7,007 bases of DNA, taken from the NCBI GenBank assembly GCA_002368715.1, contig DFEO01000164.1, forward strand, positions 1 through 7,007, written 5' to 3'. Origin of the DNA: Ruminococcus sp. UBA3800. GTDB taxonomy: Bacteria > Bacillota > Clostridia > Oscillospirales > Ruminococcaceae. Below, in pieces: positions 6,007 through 7,007 of the stretch; the stretch's first letter is position 1, and the number at the start of each line of letters is the position of its first letter. Below the pieces are notes generated by a model. It saw nothing but the letters and a program-made list of their open reading frames with translations. It was not told the DNA's origin and made no database searches. Position numbers and translations under genes: made by a program.

Positions 6007-7007
6007 ATGAGTGAGATAAGAAATGAAGCTCTGTGGCAGAGCGGAAGGACAAAAATAGACTGGGTAAAAAGAAATATGTCGCTGCTTCGCAGCATCGAAG
6101 AGGATTTCAAAAAAGAGCAGCCTTTTAAAGGTATAAGGATCGCTCTTTCTATCCACCTTGAAGCCAAGACTGCCTATCTTTGCAAGGTGCTGGCTTCCGG
6201 CGGAGCCGAGATGTTTGTAACGGGCAGCAATCCGCTTTCGACTCAGGATGATGTTGCGGCAGCTCTTGTACACGACGGGCTCAATGTTTTTGCGTGGCAC
6301 GCAGCGACCCCGGAGGAATACCACAGACATATAGCGGCTGTTGTCAGCGCAGGACCTAACATAATAATAGATGACGGCGGCGATCTTGTGAACATGATAC
6401 ATAAGGAATATCCCGAGCTTATCCCGGATGTTTTCGGCGGCTGTGAGGAGACCACAACGGGTATAATCCGCCTTATCGCTATGAACAGGGAGCGGGAGCT
6501 CAAATTTCCGATGGTGCTTGTCAATAACGCAAGGTGCAAATACCTGTTTGATAACCGCTACGGCACAGGTCAGTCTGTTTGGGACGGCATAAACAGGACC
6601 ACCAACCTTATCGTTGCGGGCAAGAATATCGTTGTTGCAGGCTATGGCTGGTGCGGCAAGGGTGTTGCAATGAGAGCAAAGGGTCTTGGCGCAAAGGTCA
6701 TCGTCACCGAGATAGACCCTGTCAAGGCGATAGAAGCCGTTATGGACGGCTTTACCGTTATGAAGATGGAGGATGCCGCAAGGGTCGGGGATATGTTCAT
6801 AACCGTCACAGGCTGCAAGGATGTTATCACCGGAAAAGCCTTTGACAATATGAAGAGCGGAGCGATCCTTTGCAATGCAGGCCATTTTGACTGTGAGGTC
6901 GATGTTGCCGGGCTCAAAAAGATAGCAGTGGAGGAGTTTGAAGCAAGAAACAACATCCAGGGCTACCGCCTTGCCGACGGCAGGGAGATCTTCGTTATCG
7001 GTGAGGG
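6007..7007 (+). CDS. ahcY: S-adenosylhomocysteine hydrolase, 3' end outside the window
   Basis: The first 333 codons are present and the frame is open to the right edge. The enzyme reversibly splits S-adenosylhomocysteine into adenosine and homocysteine using bound NAD, removing the inhibitory product of SAM-dependent methylation. Family motifs seen in order are SIHLEAKTA (48-56), SNPLSTQDD (74-82), IIIDDGGDL (119-127), CEETTTG (146-152), Lys178 and Asp182 in the substrate-site segment CKYLFDNRYGTGQS (177-190), the NAD-binding GYGWCGKG (212-219), VTEIDP (233-238), and NAGHFDCEVD (290-299). The YGTGQS and GYGWCGKG forms and compact spacing match the short type of about 400 residues known from Thermotoga and archaea, not the longer eukaryotic/proteobacterial type. 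Roughly 70-80 residues should be missing. It is divergent from the dockerin gene. Several long antisense frames overlap it but are shadows. Confidence 0.96.
   Translation, partial: MSEIRNEALWQSGRTKIDWVKRNMSLLRSIEEDFKKEQPFKGIRIALSIHLEAKTAYLCKVLASGGAEMFVTGSNPLSTQDDVAAALVHDGLNVFAWHAATPEEYHRHIAAVVSAGPNIIIDDGGDLVNMIHKEYPELIPDVFGGCEETTTGIIRLIAMNRERELKFPMVLVNNARCKYLFDNRYGTGQSVWDGINRTTNLIVAGKNIVVAGYGWCGKGVAMRAKGLGAKVIVTEIDPVKAIEAVMDGFTVMKMEDAARVGDMFITVTGCKDVITGKAFDNMKSGAILCNAGHFDCEVDVAGLKKIAVEEFEARNNIQGYRLADGREIFVIGE

Noticed and set aside
5932..6885. A 317-codon minus-strand open frame opposite ahcY, with two shorter minus-strand frames nearby
   Set aside because: The plus strand encodes an unmistakable S-adenosylhomocysteine hydrolase through this whole stretch. 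The antisense products show no recognisable domain and are shadows of its codon pattern.
1..7007. CRISPR arrays, insertion sequences, prophage genes, tRNA or rRNA genes
   Set aside because: No spaced direct repeats, transposase motifs, terminal inverted repeats or RNA gene signatures were seen; the window is almost fully accounted for by six ordinary genes and their control regions.

Overview
The window looks like a chromosomal segment of an anaerobic, fibre-degrading Firmicute of the Ruminococcus type (Oscillospiraceae). Two things point there. A secreted protein ends in a two-repeat dockerin, the module that plugs proteins into a cellulosome. A cytoplasmic family 3 glycosidase sits nearby. 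Gene starts carry strong GGAGG-type ribosome binding sites, promoters are of the sigma-A type, and the one clear terminator is a GC-rich hairpin followed by T residues. The species assignment (for example R. flavefaciens-like) is inference.

Layout. Positions 1-4256 hold a leftward (minus strand) cluster of four genes. In transcription order these are an HD-domain hydrolase (3627-4226), a DUF188/UPF0178 PIN-like protein (3190-3630, GTG start), a GH3 beta-glucosidase (899-3187) and a membrane-anchored protein with two ComEA-type helix-hairpin-helix domains (49-927). Neighbours overlap or are 2 bases apart, so this is very likely one operon. A near-consensus promoter (4272-4300) lies just upstream of the first gene. 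No terminator is visible after the last gene, but a further leftward promoter (15-43) probably drives a gene beyond the left edge.

Positions 4302-5905 form a separate leftward unit. It has a promoter (5877-5905), a signal-peptide-bearing transglutaminase-like protein with a C-terminal dockerin (4349-5818), and a strong intrinsic terminator (4302-4335).

The AT-rich intergenic region 5819-6006 separates this unit from a rightward gene, S-adenosylhomocysteine hydrolase (ahcY, 6007 to beyond the right edge), of the short Thermotoga/archaeal-like form. The two units are divergent and may share a symmetric -10 element.

How the genes relate. The dockerin protein probably acts outside the cell in or near the cellulosome. 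The GH3 enzyme has no signal peptide and probably splits imported oligosaccharides or glycosides inside the cell. AhcY recycles the product of SAM-dependent methylation. The HD, DUF188 and helix-hairpin-helix genes have no evident link to sugar metabolism. I found no CRISPR array, insertion sequence, prophage, tRNA or rRNA, and no clear novel defence or mobile system. The most interesting items are the dockerin-borne transglutaminase fold, the unusual tandem ComEA-like protein and the architecture of the divergent promoter region.
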